A DNA stretch of 64,000 nucleotides. It comes from Acetivibrio clariflavus DSM 19732. Lineage in GTDB: Bacteria > Bacillota > Clostridia > Acetivibrionales > Acetivibrionaceae. Positions 1 through 8,842 of this stretch are shown here, piece by piece. Under the pieces are notes generated by a model. It made no database searches. It saw only the letters and a program-made list of their open reading frames with translations, and was not told the DNA's origin. The DNA is taken from the NCBI RefSeq assembly GCF_000237085.1, contig NC_016627.1:1896118-1960117 (forward strand), written 5' to 3'. Position 1 is the stretch's first letter; each line of letters starts with the position of its first letter. The position numbers and the translations under genes are program-made.

Positions 1-360
1 CTTGAAGACTTATATTTATCGAGAGCCGACAATTCTTTTAGTCAAAGGCTGAAGTACTACACAAATCCAGATTTACTTATACTAGATGAACTAGGACTAA
101 AAAAGCTTAATCAGAATAGCGTAGATGACTTTTATGAAATCGTATCGAGAAGATATGAGAAAGGCTCTATAATAATAACTTCAAACAAAGTTTTTGATGA
201 GTGGGGTAGAATATTCTACGACCCAGTTTTAGCAACAGCAATATTAGATAGGTTTATTCATCATTGTCACTTTGTAGTTATAAAAGGCGAAAGCTATCGA
301 ATGAAGCAAAGCAAGGAAAGCCTTAAAGCTATATCCACAAAAGTGCAAGAGAATGAATAA
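1..360 (+). CDS. istB: IS21-family helper ATPase IstB, C-terminal part
   Basis: The reading frame is open from the first base and ends with TAA at 358-360, so the N-terminus with the Walker A loop lies outside the window. The Walker B strand is visible (LLILDELG, about residues 29-36), followed by IITSN and by LDRFIHHCHFVVIKGESYR, the usual C-terminal signature of IstB, the AAA+ helper of the IS21 transposase. It is not a duplicate of the IstB at 54707, whose sequence differs clearly. Only about half of the protein is present. Confidence 0.85.
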   Translation, partial: LEDLYLSRADNSFSQRLKYYTNPDLLILDELGLKKLNQNSVDDFYEIVSRRYEKGSIIITSNKVFDEWGRIFYDPVLATAILDRFIHHCHFVVIKGESYRMKQSKESLKAISTKVQENE

Positions 361-477
361 AATTAGCAAGTTACTGTTCTTTGACAAAAACATATTTATT
401 TTATCCAAACAATTAGGTATGTAGTATACTAAAAGCGTGAAAAAAGTTTTTTAAGTGCGGTTTATAATGAGATGGGT

Positions 478-589
478 CCCATATGATAGCCTGTTAAGGC
501 AGGCCAGTTTATCATACCCCTCAGCCCTACTTAAAAGAAATACCTACGGGGTATGGTGGGCTGGTCTCACTGGCATGTAATCATATGGG
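478..589. other. structured segment with nested and crossing inverted repeats
   Basis: A 10-base arm at 478-487 (CCCATATGAT) is the exact reverse complement of 580-589. Inside it, 503-508 pairs with 569-574, 514-520 (ATACCCC) with 548-554, and 522-527 (CAGCCC) with 558-563. The last two pairs cross, so both together would make a pseudoknot. A small GCCTG/CAGGC hairpin lies at 489-504. This could be a structured RNA or a transposase-binding array in the IS tail; no known family is recognised. Confidence 0.4.
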
Positions 590-670
590 GGAGGCTCGTT
601 GTAAACTGGATTCTTGAAAAAGTTTTTTCTCTGTTACATAGAGTTTTTTTATCTTTTTTAAAGTGGGGAA

Positions 671-697
671 AATTCTTTCCCCTTTTTGGGGAATTTT
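671..697 (+). terminator. possible hairpin terminator near the IS end
   Basis: A CCCC/GGGG-centred stem with AT flanks is followed by a run of T. It would stop transcripts leaving the insertion sequence. The stem is short and imperfect. Confidence 0.3.
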
Positions 698-711
698 TAT
701 TGACAATAACA

Positions 712-1112
712 CATTTATATGCCAATTCAACATCGTCAAATATTTCAACGGTTACACCCAATTCTTTAAAATCATTAATTATAGGATTTAAGCTCATCTT
801 GCCGACTTGCAAATCCGGCATCATTATTGCCCAGTATTTCCATCCTGCATCTAATATTTTTTGTTTCCAATTTTTTTCTGCCCACTCAAGATCTGCTTTT
901 CTAAGAGCGGAGCTGTTTCTGTCATCCGACAGCCACTTTTTACAGCCTTTTTTTTCAAAATATTCAGCTCCGGTTGTAAGTAGATTTATTAGCTTGTCAC
1001 CATATATAAACTTTTTGAACTTGTGATGTATTATTTTAGTATCCGGATAGTACCATAATGTTGCATAATCGTTATCAAGCAAGATTTCCATATTTACATT
1101 TAGTTTGTCCAT
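712..1112 (-). pseudogene. small STAS/SpoIIAA-like protein gene cut at its 3' end by the IS
   Basis: ATG at 1112 follows a good GGAGG site on the minus strand. About 133 residues look native: an N-terminal beta-rich part, then an alternating alpha/beta part ending in EIFDDVELAYK. The family is not firmly recognised; it resembles small STAS-like proteins whose ends commonly read A-x-K-W-L. The native frame reaches AAA TG and then runs into IS sequence, so the tail down to 567 (rich in K, N, P and T) is read-through. By inference the IS split a terminal Trp codon, costing only a few residues, so the product might still fold. Confidence 0.6.
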
Positions 1113-1624
1113 TGATAACCTCCTTGATTGCCATTATTTTGATAAGGATATGATATTTTTTTAATAATGCAATGTTTAAATGAATATCGTCATAAAGACA
1201 TAACTAATTTACATAATTTTTTCGATCGGGTTGATTTGTTTTTTATTGATTCGGATAATTAATGGCTGTTTGTAATTTGATGAATTACCAGATATGTATA
1301 AAATAAATATATTATGAAAATATGTCATAAATATTATCAAATCCAGCATCAACTTAAAAATTATATAAAAAATTGGAACATACAAGTTCAATGAATCTGA
1401 ATGAAATGTTAAAAATTGTCCATAAGATTATTAATATCATTATAAAAATATGTGAAGCCTTATTAATTTTAACATTAAAATTTGGTATGAGGAAAAGTTT
1501 TAATTCATACATTTATGATAGTTAACAACAGTTAGGTTTGATTTTATTTAAAAATTAAGTTATATTATTGTATGTAAAAAAATAGTGTTTATAATGAATA
1601 TCTTTATGTAAAAGGAGATAGGCA
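1113..1624. other. intergenic region upstream of fabV
   Basis: This is very AT-rich sequence between two divergent genes. I see no convincing ORF, tRNA or riboswitch. A 60-codon minus-strand frame at 1209-1391 has low-complexity, Ile- and Asn-rich composition and no good ribosome site. The fabV ribosome site AAAGGAGAT lies at 1611-1619. Confidence 0.5.
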
Positions 1625-2812
1625 ATGATAATAAAACCGAAAACCAGGGGATTTATTTGTACTACGGCACATCCGGAAGGATGCAGGCAAAATGTTCAGG
1701 AACAGATAAATTATATTAAGAGTAAAGATCCGATAAAGGGCCCTAAAAAAGTTCTGGTAATTGGATCATCAACGGGATATGGATTGGCTTCAAGAATAAC
1801 CGCAGCTTTCGGTTGCGGAGCCGATACTATTGGTGTGTTTTTTGAAAAGCCCGCAGAAGAAAAACGTACAGCTACAGCTGGCTGGTATAACATGGCAGCC
1901 TTTGAGGAAGAAGCCAAAAAAGCGGGATTATACTCAAAAAGTATAAATGGAGATGCTTTTTCCGACGAAATCAAAGAGAAAACCATAGAGCTTATAAAGA
2001 AGGATTGGGGAAAGGTTGATCTCATAATTTACAGTCTTGCAGCACCAAGGAGAACTCATCCAAAGACCGGTGAAGTATTTAATTCGGTTATAAAACCTAT
2101 AGGAAAACCTTATACAAATAAGACGGTTAACTTTCATAACGGAGAAGTATCGGAAATAACAGTGGACCCGGCCACAGAAGATGAAATCAGGCAGACTGTT
2201 GCAGTAATGGGCGGAGAAGACTGGGAAATGTGGATTGAGGCTCTTAAAACTGCCGGGGTGCTTGCAGATGGAGTTATCACAGTTGCATTTTCATACATAG
2301 GGCCCGAGCTGACTCATGCTGTATATAAAAACGGTACAATAGGAAAAGCAAAAGAGCATTTGGAAGCTTCAGCAAAAAACATTACAAATTTTCTCAAAGA
2401 TATTAACGGAAAAGCCTATATATCAGTCAACAAGGCTTTAGTAACACAATCCAGTTCGGCAATACCAGTGGTCCCTCTCTATATATCACTCCTGTTTAAG
2501 ATAATGAAGGAGAAGGGAATTCATGAAGGATGTATTGAGCAATTATACAGGCTTTTTGCTGAGAGGTTGTATGCCAATACTTTATTGTTGGATGAAGAGG
2601 GCAGAATACGCCTGGACGATTTCGAAATGAGAGAAGATGTTCAGAATGAGGTTGCAAGGTTATGGAGTTCGGTAAATACGGAAAACATTGAGGAAACAAC
2701 TGATATTAAAGGATATAGGGAGGACTTCTTCAAGCTCTTTGGATTTGGGCTTCCCGGAATTAATTATGATGAGGAATGCAATGAAAAGGTAGATATTCCA
2801 AACATTATTTAG
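1625..2812 (+). CDS. fabV: trans-2-enoyl-ACP/CoA reductase FabV (Ter)
   Basis: FabV/Ter enzymes reduce the trans-2 double bond of enoyl-ACP or crotonyl-CoA with NADH, either as the last step of fatty-acid elongation or in butyrate formation. The 395-residue length is typical. The Rossmann loop GSSTGYG lies at about residues 47-53, and the family's Y-x8-K active site is present as Tyr234 and Lys243. The PEGC segment (17-20) and YSLAAPR (136-142) are also family hallmarks. AAAGGAGAT precedes the ATG. The gene is monocistronic, so a role in bulk fatty acid synthesis or in butyryl-CoA formation cannot be separated from context. Confidence 0.96.
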   Translation: MIIKPKTRGFICTTAHPEGCRQNVQEQINYIKSKDPIKGPKKVLVIGSSTGYGLASRITAAFGCGADTIGVFFEKPAEEKRTATAGWYNMAAFEEEAKKAGLYSKSINGDAFSDEIKEKTIELIKKDWGKVDLIIYSLAAPRRTHPKTGEVFNSVIKPIGKPYTNKTVNFHNGEVSEITVDPATEDEIRQTVAVMGGEDWEMWIEALKTAGVLADGVITVAFSYIGPELTHAVYKNGTIGKAKEHLEASAKNITNFLKDINGKAYISVNKALVTQSSSAIPVVPLYISLLFKIMKEKGIHEGCIEQLYRLFAERLYANTLLLDEEGRIRLDDFEMREDVQNEVARLWSSVNTENIEETTDIKGYREDFFKLFGFGLPGINYDEECNEKVDIPNII

Positions 2813-2822
2813 ATTATTATGA

Positions 2823-2858
2823 ATCCCCTGTTCTTTAAAGTCAGAAAGAACAGGGGAT
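2823..2858 (+). terminator. hairpin after fabV
   Basis: A perfect 14-base stem (ATCCCCTGTTCTTT and its complement) with an 8-base loop starts 11 bases after the fabV stop. The T-tract is weak, so termination may be partial or bidirectional. Confidence 0.6.
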
Positions 2859-3033
2859 ATTACTGTCCTTATATTCTGAAATCTATAATGTACGCAAAAA
2901 TTCCCTGTCGTAGTTTGTCGAAATTTTAATGTTTTGTTTTCCATTCTAAGCGAATGTGTAGTAATAAATTCAATATCTGATTTGAATTTAATTCTAATGT
3001 TATAATATAACTATTAAATTAGGAGGTAGATTT

Positions 3034-3315
3034 ATGCAATTTCTGATAGTTCTCATTCTAATTCCAGTGATTGTATATTTATTCCTAGCTCGAACGCAAT
3101 ATCTTGAAAAAAGTATATATGAAAAAATAGAAGCACACGGTGGAAAAGTGATAAGTATTGAAAGAAGAAACTTTTTTACAGGTATCGGGCCATTCCATGT
3201 GGTTGGAAAGAATAGAGTTGTATATAGAATTGTATACGAAAAAAATGGTGTCGAAAAAGAAGGATGGGTGAGATTTGGTGGCATTATGGGACCGGATTGG
3301 AGATTGGATGAATAA
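3034..3315 (+). CDS. small single-pass membrane protein, unknown function
   Basis: The gene encodes 93 residues behind the ribosome site AGGAGG at 3021-3026. Residues 1-20 are a hydrophobic segment (FLIVLILIPVIVYLFL), followed by a positively charged stretch (residues 47-65) and a compact domain ending WVRFGGIMGPDW. It is probably an N-terminally anchored protein with a small soluble beta-rich domain. No family is recognised. It stands alone, with no operon partner. Confidence 0.7.
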   Translation: MQFLIVLILIPVIVYLFLARTQYLEKSIYEKIEAHGGKVISIERRNFFTGIGPFHVVGKNRVVYRIVYEKNGVEKEGWVRFGGIMGPDWRLDE

Positions 3316-4259
3316 TGTATTCATTTTTAAGGTTACCGGATTTATAAAAAGATTTTAATAGTTTGAAAAAGGACTAAGGGCAAGAACCAGTGAAGAAGAA
3401 AGTTTAGCAACTTCTTGTAATACAAATAAGAAGGCTAAATATAAACGAAAACCACGAGCAAAGCTCGTGGTTGTAAATGTGAGAATTTTTAAAATAAATT
3501 TATTTAATTGAAAACTGCATTATTTAAAATGCAATTTAACAAGAGAGGTTATCAAAAATGGATGATTAAAGTTTAGCATATAATAAGCAATTTTTCAAAC
3601 GCCACATTTTGACTATTTTACATGTCTTTCATAAAGTCTTGAAACAAAATCTTTACAATATTTTTTAATAAAAAATAAAAAAACATATTGAAATTTGGTT
3701 TAAAATGGTATATCATATTTATGAGAGATGGAAAAAATATCTAATTAGATTAAAATAATACAGAATATGTATAATAAAGTCCGAAAATATTTATGTGCTG
3801 AAAATAATTTAATGATTCTTACTGTACACATTTATATCTCAATATTTTTGGTGAAAATATTTGTATTCTTAGTTAAAATACTTACGAAATTATGTACATT
3901 GTATCATAGAAGCAAACGACATAATTCGAGTTTTTATAAATTCAATGTACCCTGTTTTCTGATACTCAAAGCCATAATTTAAGTCTTGTTTGTTCCTGAG
4001 AAATTTCATCATATCATTTAATAATTTATTTGCCTTATTATGTTTTATTTGGTGTATAGAGTTTTCAAAAATTGCGTAAGTCAGCTAAAATTAGCCTAAG
4101 TACAATCAATTTCTTTGAAAATTAAATTAATATGAGTTTAAAAAGTATACAATCTTTTGCTATTATAAACGTCTATTAAAGTAAAAAAGTCTGATGTGAA
4201 AAGTATTTTGCAATTTCATTTCTGTTACAGTTTGCCCATAATGCAAGGGAGGGGTAAAT
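3316..4259. other. long AT-rich intergenic region
   Basis: The region holds one clear hairpin (3450-3472, listed separately) and otherwise AT-rich sequence. A 71-codon plus-strand frame at 3767-3982 lacks a ribosome site and has a random-looking composition. The radical SAM gene's ribosome site, GGGAGGGG, lies at 4248-4255. Confidence 0.5.
3450..3472. repeat. hairpin resembling an IS200/IS605 end
   Basis: A 10-base perfect stem AACCACGAGC with an AAA loop. Its shape and AACCAC...GTGGTT ends match the hairpin at the right end of the IS200 element at 53104. It may be the leftover end of a lost IS200/IS605 copy, or a simple terminator. Confidence 0.45.
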
Positions 4260-5579
4260 TTGAAAAAGTGGAAGAAGTCTCTTTATACCTATGCAGTTGA
4301 ATTCAGTGAAGAAATAATTTTATATAATAGCTTTATGGGTGCAATAGCACGAGTACCTAAGGATAAAGCGGAAAAGGTAAAGAATTTTTTAAACTACGGT
4401 ATTGATGATAATGATTTGGAAGATTCCCTTGCGTTGGAATTATGCATGCAAGGCTTTATGGTTAAAGCTGATATTGAAGAGCAAAAGTATGTCAGGTCAA
4501 TATTAGAAAAAGAACAGGACAGTACTTTAGGGCTTACCATTATGCCCCATGAAGGCTGTAATTTTAGATGCGTATACTGTTATGAAAATTTTGAAAACGG
4601 ACTTATAAAACCAAAAGTAATGAAAGGAATAAAGTTGTTTGTTAAAAAGAAAGTTGAGAGAGGAAATTTTTCAAGAGTTACTTGTTCATGGTTCGGTGGA
4701 GAGCCGCTTTTGGCCTATGACGAAATTTTAGAGTTATCTGATGCCTTTATACAATATTGCAGTGAAAACGATGTCAAATATGTAAGTTCAATGACCACCA
4801 ATGGTTATTTATTAGTTCCTGAACGGGTAGAAAAACTAATTGAACGAAATGTACTGTATTACCAGATTACTCTCGATGGACCTGAAAAGGTACATAACAG
4901 GAGTAGAAAGTTGATTGGGGGAAAGGGAACATACAGTACGATAATGCAAAATTTAAGATTGATGAAAGAATTTAATAACCGGGAACTTACTGTAAAAATA
5001 AGGGTGAATTTTTTCCCCAATTCATTGAACGAATTGGAGGATTGGATAAAATACGAAATAGCTCCGGTTTTCTCGATGGACAAGAGGTTTATGTTATCCT
5101 TCCATCCCGTTAGAAAATGGTGCGGATGCAATGTAAGTGACAATGAGTACTTTGAAGACCGTACTTCTTTATCCGAATTCATTACACACTTATTCAGAGT
5201 TTGTATAAAAATGGGGCTTTCAATTCAAGATGTCCGTAATTCTTTAGATCCCCACGGAAATGTATGTTATGCCAGCAAAAGCAATTCAATAGTAATCGGT
5301 TCAGACGGTATGCTATATAAATGTACTGTTGCTTTTGATAATCCCGTAAATAATATTGGAGTGATTAATCAAGACGGTACATTGAATCTTAATCGTGTAA
5401 AGCTGGAAATGTGGACAAGGGATTATGCCGATAGAGAGGAAAAATGTTCAAAATGCTCATTCTATCCGTCTTGCCAAACCAAAAAGTGTCCGCTGTTATC
5501 AATCAGTTTCGGAAAACCTTCATGTCCAATTATATTTGATAGTATAGACAAGTTTATATTATCAACAGTGTATTCCTAA
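4260..5579 (+). CDS. radical SAM/SPASM peptide-modifying enzyme
   Basis: The TTG start follows GGGAGGGG. The 439-residue protein has an N-terminal ~90-residue leader-binding-like region, the radical SAM cluster motif C-x3-C-x2-C at Cys100, Cys104 and Cys107, the GGEPLL motif near residue 150, and a C-terminal SPASM domain with C-x2-C and further Cys (CSKCSFYPSC, then C-P-L) for auxiliary Fe-S clusters. Enzymes of this layout install thioether or C-C links in ribosomally made peptides. A 57-residue peptide gene follows 75 bases downstream and is the likely substrate. It is clearly not the six-Cys SCIFF maturase system, because the neighbouring peptide has only two Cys. The exact product class is unknown. 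Confidence 0.85.
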   Translation: MKKWKKSLYTYAVEFSEEIILYNSFMGAIARVPKDKAEKVKNFLNYGIDDNDLEDSLALELCMQGFMVKADIEEQKYVRSILEKEQDSTLGLTIMPHEGCNFRCVYCYENFENGLIKPKVMKGIKLFVKKKVERGNFSRVTCSWFGGEPLLAYDEILELSDAFIQYCSENDVKYVSSMTTNGYLLVPERVEKLIERNVLYYQITLDGPEKVHNRSRKLIGGKGTYSTIMQNLRLMKEFNNRELTVKIRVNFFPNSLNELEDWIKYEIAPVFSMDKRFMLSFHPVRKWCGCNVSDNEYFEDRTSLSEFITHLFRVCIKMGLSIQDVRNSLDPHGNVCYASKSNSIVIGSDGMLYKCTVAFDNPVNNIGVINQDGTLNLNRVKLEMWTRDYADREEKCSKCSFYPSCQTKKCPLLSISFGKPSCPIIFDSIDKFILSTVYS

Positions 5580-5654
5580 AAGAGTTTTACTTTCTTTAGG
5601 AAAGTGATATATTGAAATATTTTCCGCCTGTATAATTTTAAGGAGATGATATTT

Positions 5655-5828
5655 ATGTTGGTTAATTTTGATGAAATGAAAAAAGTCGATACTCCGGCAA
5701 TCAAAAGTGCAATAACCCTGTGGAACACAAGATTGGAGGCTATGAAAAAGGCTGAAAACATGAAAGATTTGATTTGTTACTTAGGAACACCAGTTGAATG
5801 GAGTGACAATTGCGAGGGCAATGTTTAA
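5655..5828 (+). CDS. candidate RiPP precursor peptide
   Basis: The 57-residue peptide sits directly after the SPASM enzyme. The ATG at 5655 is preferred over one at 5646 because the AGGAGAT site (5641-5647) is then correctly spaced. The N-terminal two thirds are helical and charged, like a leader. The C-terminal part (about 40-57) contains two Cys, a Gly-Thr-Pro and a Trp (LGTPVEWSDNCEGNV), a plausible core. There is no GG cleavage site. No family is recognised; the precursor role rests on position, size and composition. Confidence 0.55.
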   Translation: MLVNFDEMKKVDTPAIKSAITLWNTRLEAMKKAENMKDLICYLGTPVEWSDNCEGNV

Positions 5829-6091
5829 TGTGAGTGCCAAAAAAAGCGCTTAACCAAGAAATATCAGATCCTGGAAGTCAAAAATTATTGTATGTTTTAA
5901 TTTATCTAAGAGTCCCCCTTATTGTTATATGAAAAATACAGGCGGAAATTTCTATTTTTTCATTTTAGCTTCAACAGTATTAATACAATTTGGTTTGAAA
6001 ATAAATTTTGATTTTTAATTTGTAACAAGAAAACTTGTTTATGAATAATATGCTAATGTAAATAATCTAAAAGGAAAGGATTGGTTTATTG

Positions 6092-6208
6092 ATGTTTGGT
6101 AAAGGCGGAATATTTGATAATGATGAAATTTTATGGTTTATTATTTTGTTCCTGTTGCTGTTCTTCTGTAGACCATACGGCCCGGTAGCAGGCGTTGCTG
6201 AATGCTAA
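6092..6208 (+). CDS. short hydrophobic YjcZ-like protein
   Basis: This 38-codon gene lies behind AAGGAAAGGA. The peptide starts MFGKGGIFDNDEILW, continues with a hydrophobic segment (FIILFLLLFFC), and ends RPYGPVAGVAEC. Such tiny Gly-rich plus one-helix proteins are common in clostridia and resemble YjcZ sporulation proteins. The role is unknown; it may have nothing to do with the peptide system upstream. Confidence 0.55.
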   Translation: MFGKGGIFDNDEILWFIILFLLLFFCRPYGPVAGVAEC

Positions 6209-6618
6209 GCTTATAAATATACCATATTTTTTGTCGTGAAATATCCTATTTTTCTTATATTTATTATGCAGATATGTTATATTATTTGTTTTTTGATTAC
6301 TTATTTGCTTTTCAGTAAGGATTTTTCACGACTATTAAAATGCTTCAGAAGAGTATTTTGTATTAAAAGTTAATAATCGAGGTAAAGGTTAATAATCGAG
6401 GAGAGAATTCCTCGATTATTTCTTTTGTAGAATAATAGCAGAAAATTTTTTGTTGTTTTCTAATATATCAAATATTATGAAATTTAGACAATGCACAACA
6501 ATATATGATATAATTGTTAATACAAAATAAATGAAAAGTTTTACATTTTTATAGACCGAAATTGTTAAATGATGTTATAATAAAAAGGTGAGAATTTTTT
6601 GAGAGGAGTAGTTTGCAT
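6209..6618. other. intergenic region with duplicated 14-mer and terminator
   Basis: A 14-base sequence (GTTAATAATCGAGG) occurs twice, at 6369-6382 and 6388-6401. The second copy forms one arm of a terminator. The rest is AT-rich with no visible gene. The ribosome site for the next gene is GAGAGGAG at 6601-6608. Confidence 0.5.
6391..6426 (+). terminator. rho-independent terminator
   Basis: An 11-base perfect stem (AATAATCGAGG) with an 8-base loop is followed by TCTTTT. It closes the small-protein transcript. Confidence 0.75.
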
Positions 6619-7200
6619 ATGAAAAAATTTGTTATAGGTTTCATTTTAGGTAGTCTTATCACAGGAACAGTAGGGGCAGCTGCTCAATACATTTTAACGC
6701 CAATAACTTATGATATCACAGTTAATGGTAAGAGTTTGAAGGATGAGCAGTATCCAATGCTGAACTTAAATGGGACAACCTATTTGAGCCTTAGAAAAAC
6801 ATGTGAAGCGGTAGGGGCAACACTTTACTGGAATGAAGCAACAAAAACTGCTGAACTGACAACAAATAATAATACTTCAAGCGTTGAGGTAACTTCGAGC
6901 GGAAGTGTTATAATGAAATCCGAACTCTTTACATTACGTGAAGAGCCTATAATGTATGTAATACACGATAATGAATATTATATAGAAATTTCTGCTTTTG
7001 CACAATACTTATCAGCTGATGCTAGTAACGTGTACATAAAAATACCCGGTAAAGCGGATTTGACATTACCTAAACAAGAAGGAAGCGACAAGTTAAAGAC
7101 AGGTAAAACTGTAATTGAATACTTGAACTTTACTTATGTAAGATTAGCTGATTTGAACTTAACAACAGAATTAAAAGATAATGTTTTGTGGTTAAAATAA
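6619..7200 (+). CDS. secreted stalk-domain (copper amine oxidase N-like) protein
   Basis: The ATG at 6619 is chosen over an upstream TTG because GAGAGGAG is then well placed. Residues 1-22 form a signal peptide (MKKFVIGFILGSLITG...). Residues about 30-80 match the repeat seen in copper-amine-oxidase N-terminal-like domains (VNGK...LNGTTYLSLRKTCEAVGATLYWNE), a surface stalk module common in clostridia. A second, diverged copy occupies the C-terminal half. No catalytic part is present, so it is probably an adhesion or scaffold protein. Confidence 0.8.
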   Translation: MKKFVIGFILGSLITGTVGAAAQYILTPITYDITVNGKSLKDEQYPMLNLNGTTYLSLRKTCEAVGATLYWNEATKTAELTTNNNTSSVEVTSSGSVIMKSELFTLREEPIMYVIHDNEYYIEISAFAQYLSADASNVYIKIPGKADLTLPKQEGSDKLKTGKTVIEYLNFTYVRLADLNLTTELKDNVLWLK

Positions 7201-7229
7201 GCCCCTATGAGATCAAACTTGATGTTGAT

Positions 7230-7267
7230 AAAAACCGGTCTACTTAATGGTAAACCGGTTTTTATTG
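7230..7267 (+). terminator. rho-independent terminator
   Basis: A 10-base stem (AAAAACCGGT/ACCGGTTTTT) runs straight into TTTTTATTG after the stalk-domain gene. Confidence 0.8.
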
Positions 7268-7387
7268 TATATTGATTTGCTCTTTGATTAATTTTAATTT
7301 AAAATATAAAAGTAAACAGGTGTTTTTGTTTATGTGAAATAATTGCTTTGATATAAAAATGCTTTGTTAATATAAGGGAGGACAGCG

Positions 7388-8251
7388 GTGGCTGATAAAT
7401 TGTGGATATGGATAGTGCCTTTGATATTTTCGTTTATTTATTGGGTTTTATCATTATTTAAAGGTATATTGTATGATAAATTTATATTTAAATTCATAAG
7501 ATATGAGAAAAAAATATTTAGACGACTATATTATCTTTTTTCACTAACCTGGTCGTTCATTTTTTTGTATGGATTCAGAAATGAAATATTAAATTTAAAT
7601 TTAGCCGGCCCAAACATGGGCAATCATTGGAATTTTATTTGTGTGTCTTTAATAATATTGATTTTTATTGTAGTATGGGATTTCTTATTTATATCTTGTA
7701 AAGGGATTAATGCCATAATATATAAAGATGTTAAAATATCAGCAGAAGAAGCTGAAGACATAAAAATCACCGAAATAATTGAAGATAAAAACTTTAAAAC
7801 CTTAGATAATATATTAAATGCTCAAGACTTGTTAGTGCGTGAAATGGAAGAGTATGTTGATTATTATATAGAAAATGATTTCGATGAAAATACTATGTAT
7901 AAAGATTTGGTTAAAAAGTATGAAAAAACCAGGAAGGATATAAAAATTTCTATGTACAAAGCAGATATGGAAGGATATAAAGAAATGCAAAAGGATTTAA
8001 AATTAGATGACGCTAAATTATCAAGCATATTATATTCTTTACAGTATAATAGAGTTTGTTTTCCTGAAGATTCGGATAAAGATATTATATATGCAATTAT
8101 TTCAACTTGTGGTAACGGGGATTATATATTTGTATTGGAATCTGATTTTTTATACAAAAATGAATTTATTGTTATTCAAAACATCATACATATTTTTGAT
8201 TTGTGTTATGAATTGGAATATAGACGAGCAAATGATTTATCAGATGTATAA
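7388..8251 (+). CDS. three-pass membrane protein with acidic helical domain, unknown
   Basis: The GTG start follows GGGAGGA. Three hydrophobic segments (about residues 5-27, 50-66 and 81-105) are followed by a ~180-residue soluble region rich in Glu, Asp and Lys, predicted largely helical. No catalytic motif is recognised. A small basic protein gene follows 57 bases downstream and is probably co-transcribed, since the first good terminator comes after it. Confidence 0.75.
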   Translation: MADKLWIWIVPLIFSFIYWVLSLFKGILYDKFIFKFIRYEKKIFRRLYYLFSLTWSFIFLYGFRNEILNLNLAGPNMGNHWNFICVSLIILIFIVVWDFLFISCKGINAIIYKDVKISAEEAEDIKITEIIEDKNFKTLDNILNAQDLLVREMEEYVDYYIENDFDENTMYKDLVKKYEKTRKDIKISMYKADMEGYKEMQKDLKLDDAKLSSILYSLQYNRVCFPEDSDKDIIYAIISTCGNGDYIFVLESDFLYKNEFIVIQNIIHIFDLCYELEYRRANDLSDV

Positions 8252-8308
8252 TATTTGAAGTTATCCTTTGTTTCTGGTATAATTAAATTGAGTGGAAGGG
8301 TGATAATT

Positions 8309-8497
8309 ATGTCTAGTGTAAGAGAAAGTAATTTTCAACGTATTGGTAGAAAAATAGCCCAAAAAAGAATTGAAAAAAAATCAGATGCTTGTAAAAATCC
8401 GTTTAACACATTTTCAAATGATATAAAAATGAATCATGATAAAAAGGCTGAAAAAGGTAAGAAAATATTATATGATAAAATTTTAAGCAGAGTTTAA
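8309..8497 (+). CDS. small basic hypothetical protein
   Basis: The ATG at 8309 is preceded by GGAAGGG and gives 62 residues, about a quarter Lys or Arg, with no hydrophobic segment. A longer frame from 8255 uses TTG without a ribosome site. It sits between the membrane protein and a terminator. No family is recognised. Confidence 0.5.
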   Translation: MSSVRESNFQRIGRKIAQKRIEKKSDACKNPFNTFSNDIKMNHDKKAEKGKKILYDKILSRV

Positions 8498-8527
8498 CTA
8501 TATTTCTGACGATTGCTATAACTAAGG

Positions 8528-8552
8528 CACAGGTTTTAACCTGTGTTTTTTT
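8528..8552 (+). terminator. rho-independent terminator
   Basis: An 8-base stem CACAGGTT/AACCTGTG with a TT loop is followed by seven T. Confidence 0.85.
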
Positions 8553-8678
8553 GCGGTAAGTTTTGAGAAAATAGTCTGCACTTATCGGTGAAAGCCTTGT
8601 ATTGCTGGTAGTATTCAATTATAATTAATAATGAGTAAAAAAATTCTATGCTGTTACAAATAATTTTTAATTTTTTTA

Positions 8679-8707
8679 TTTACAAATACAAATGATTGTG
8701 CTATAAT
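8679..8707 (+). promoter_or_regulatory. sigma-A promoter of tRNA-Pro
   Basis: TTTACA and TATAAT are separated by exactly 17 bases, ending 13 bases before the mature tRNA start. Confidence 0.75.
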
Positions 8708-8720
8708 ATGTATTCGTTAT

Positions 8721-8798
8721 CGGGGTGTAGCTCAGGTTGGCTAGAGTGCTTGCTTGGGGTGCAAGAGGTCGCTGGTTCAAGTCCAGTCACTCCGACCA
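8721..8798 (+). tRNA. tRNA-Pro (anticodon GGG)
   Basis: A full cloverleaf: acceptor CGGGGTG/CACTCCG with one G-T pair, D arm AGCTCAG, anticodon stem CTTGC/GCAAG with loop TTGGGGT (anticodon GGG), T arm GGTTCAAGTCC, and an encoded CCA. Confidence 0.95.
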
Positions 8799-8800
8799 AA

Positions 8801-8842
8801 GCAAAAAGCGAGTTGTATTTTCACAACTCGCTTTTTGCTTTA
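8801..8842 (+). terminator. terminator of tRNA-Pro
   Basis: A 16-base perfect stem (GCAAAAAGCGAGTTGT) with a 6-base loop starts two bases after CCA. Confidence 0.85.

Larger units (their letters stand above)
1..711 (+). mobile_element. right part of an IS21-family insertion sequence
   Basis: The element contains the istB 3' end, a structured 350-base tail and a terminus ending in CA at 710-711. The terminus is inferred from the neighbouring minus-strand gene, whose normal reading ends abruptly exactly there. IS21-family ends usually have the form 5'-TG...CA-3', which fits. The other end and the target duplication are outside the window. Confidence 0.65.

Noticed and set aside
553..1026. 157-codon plus-strand frame opposite the small STAS-like gene
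   Set aside because: It is the antisense of a gene with a good start and ribosome site, and its product has no recognisable pattern.
3767..3982. 71-codon hydrophobic frame in the AT-rich gap
   Set aside because: No ribosome site, low complexity, no family.
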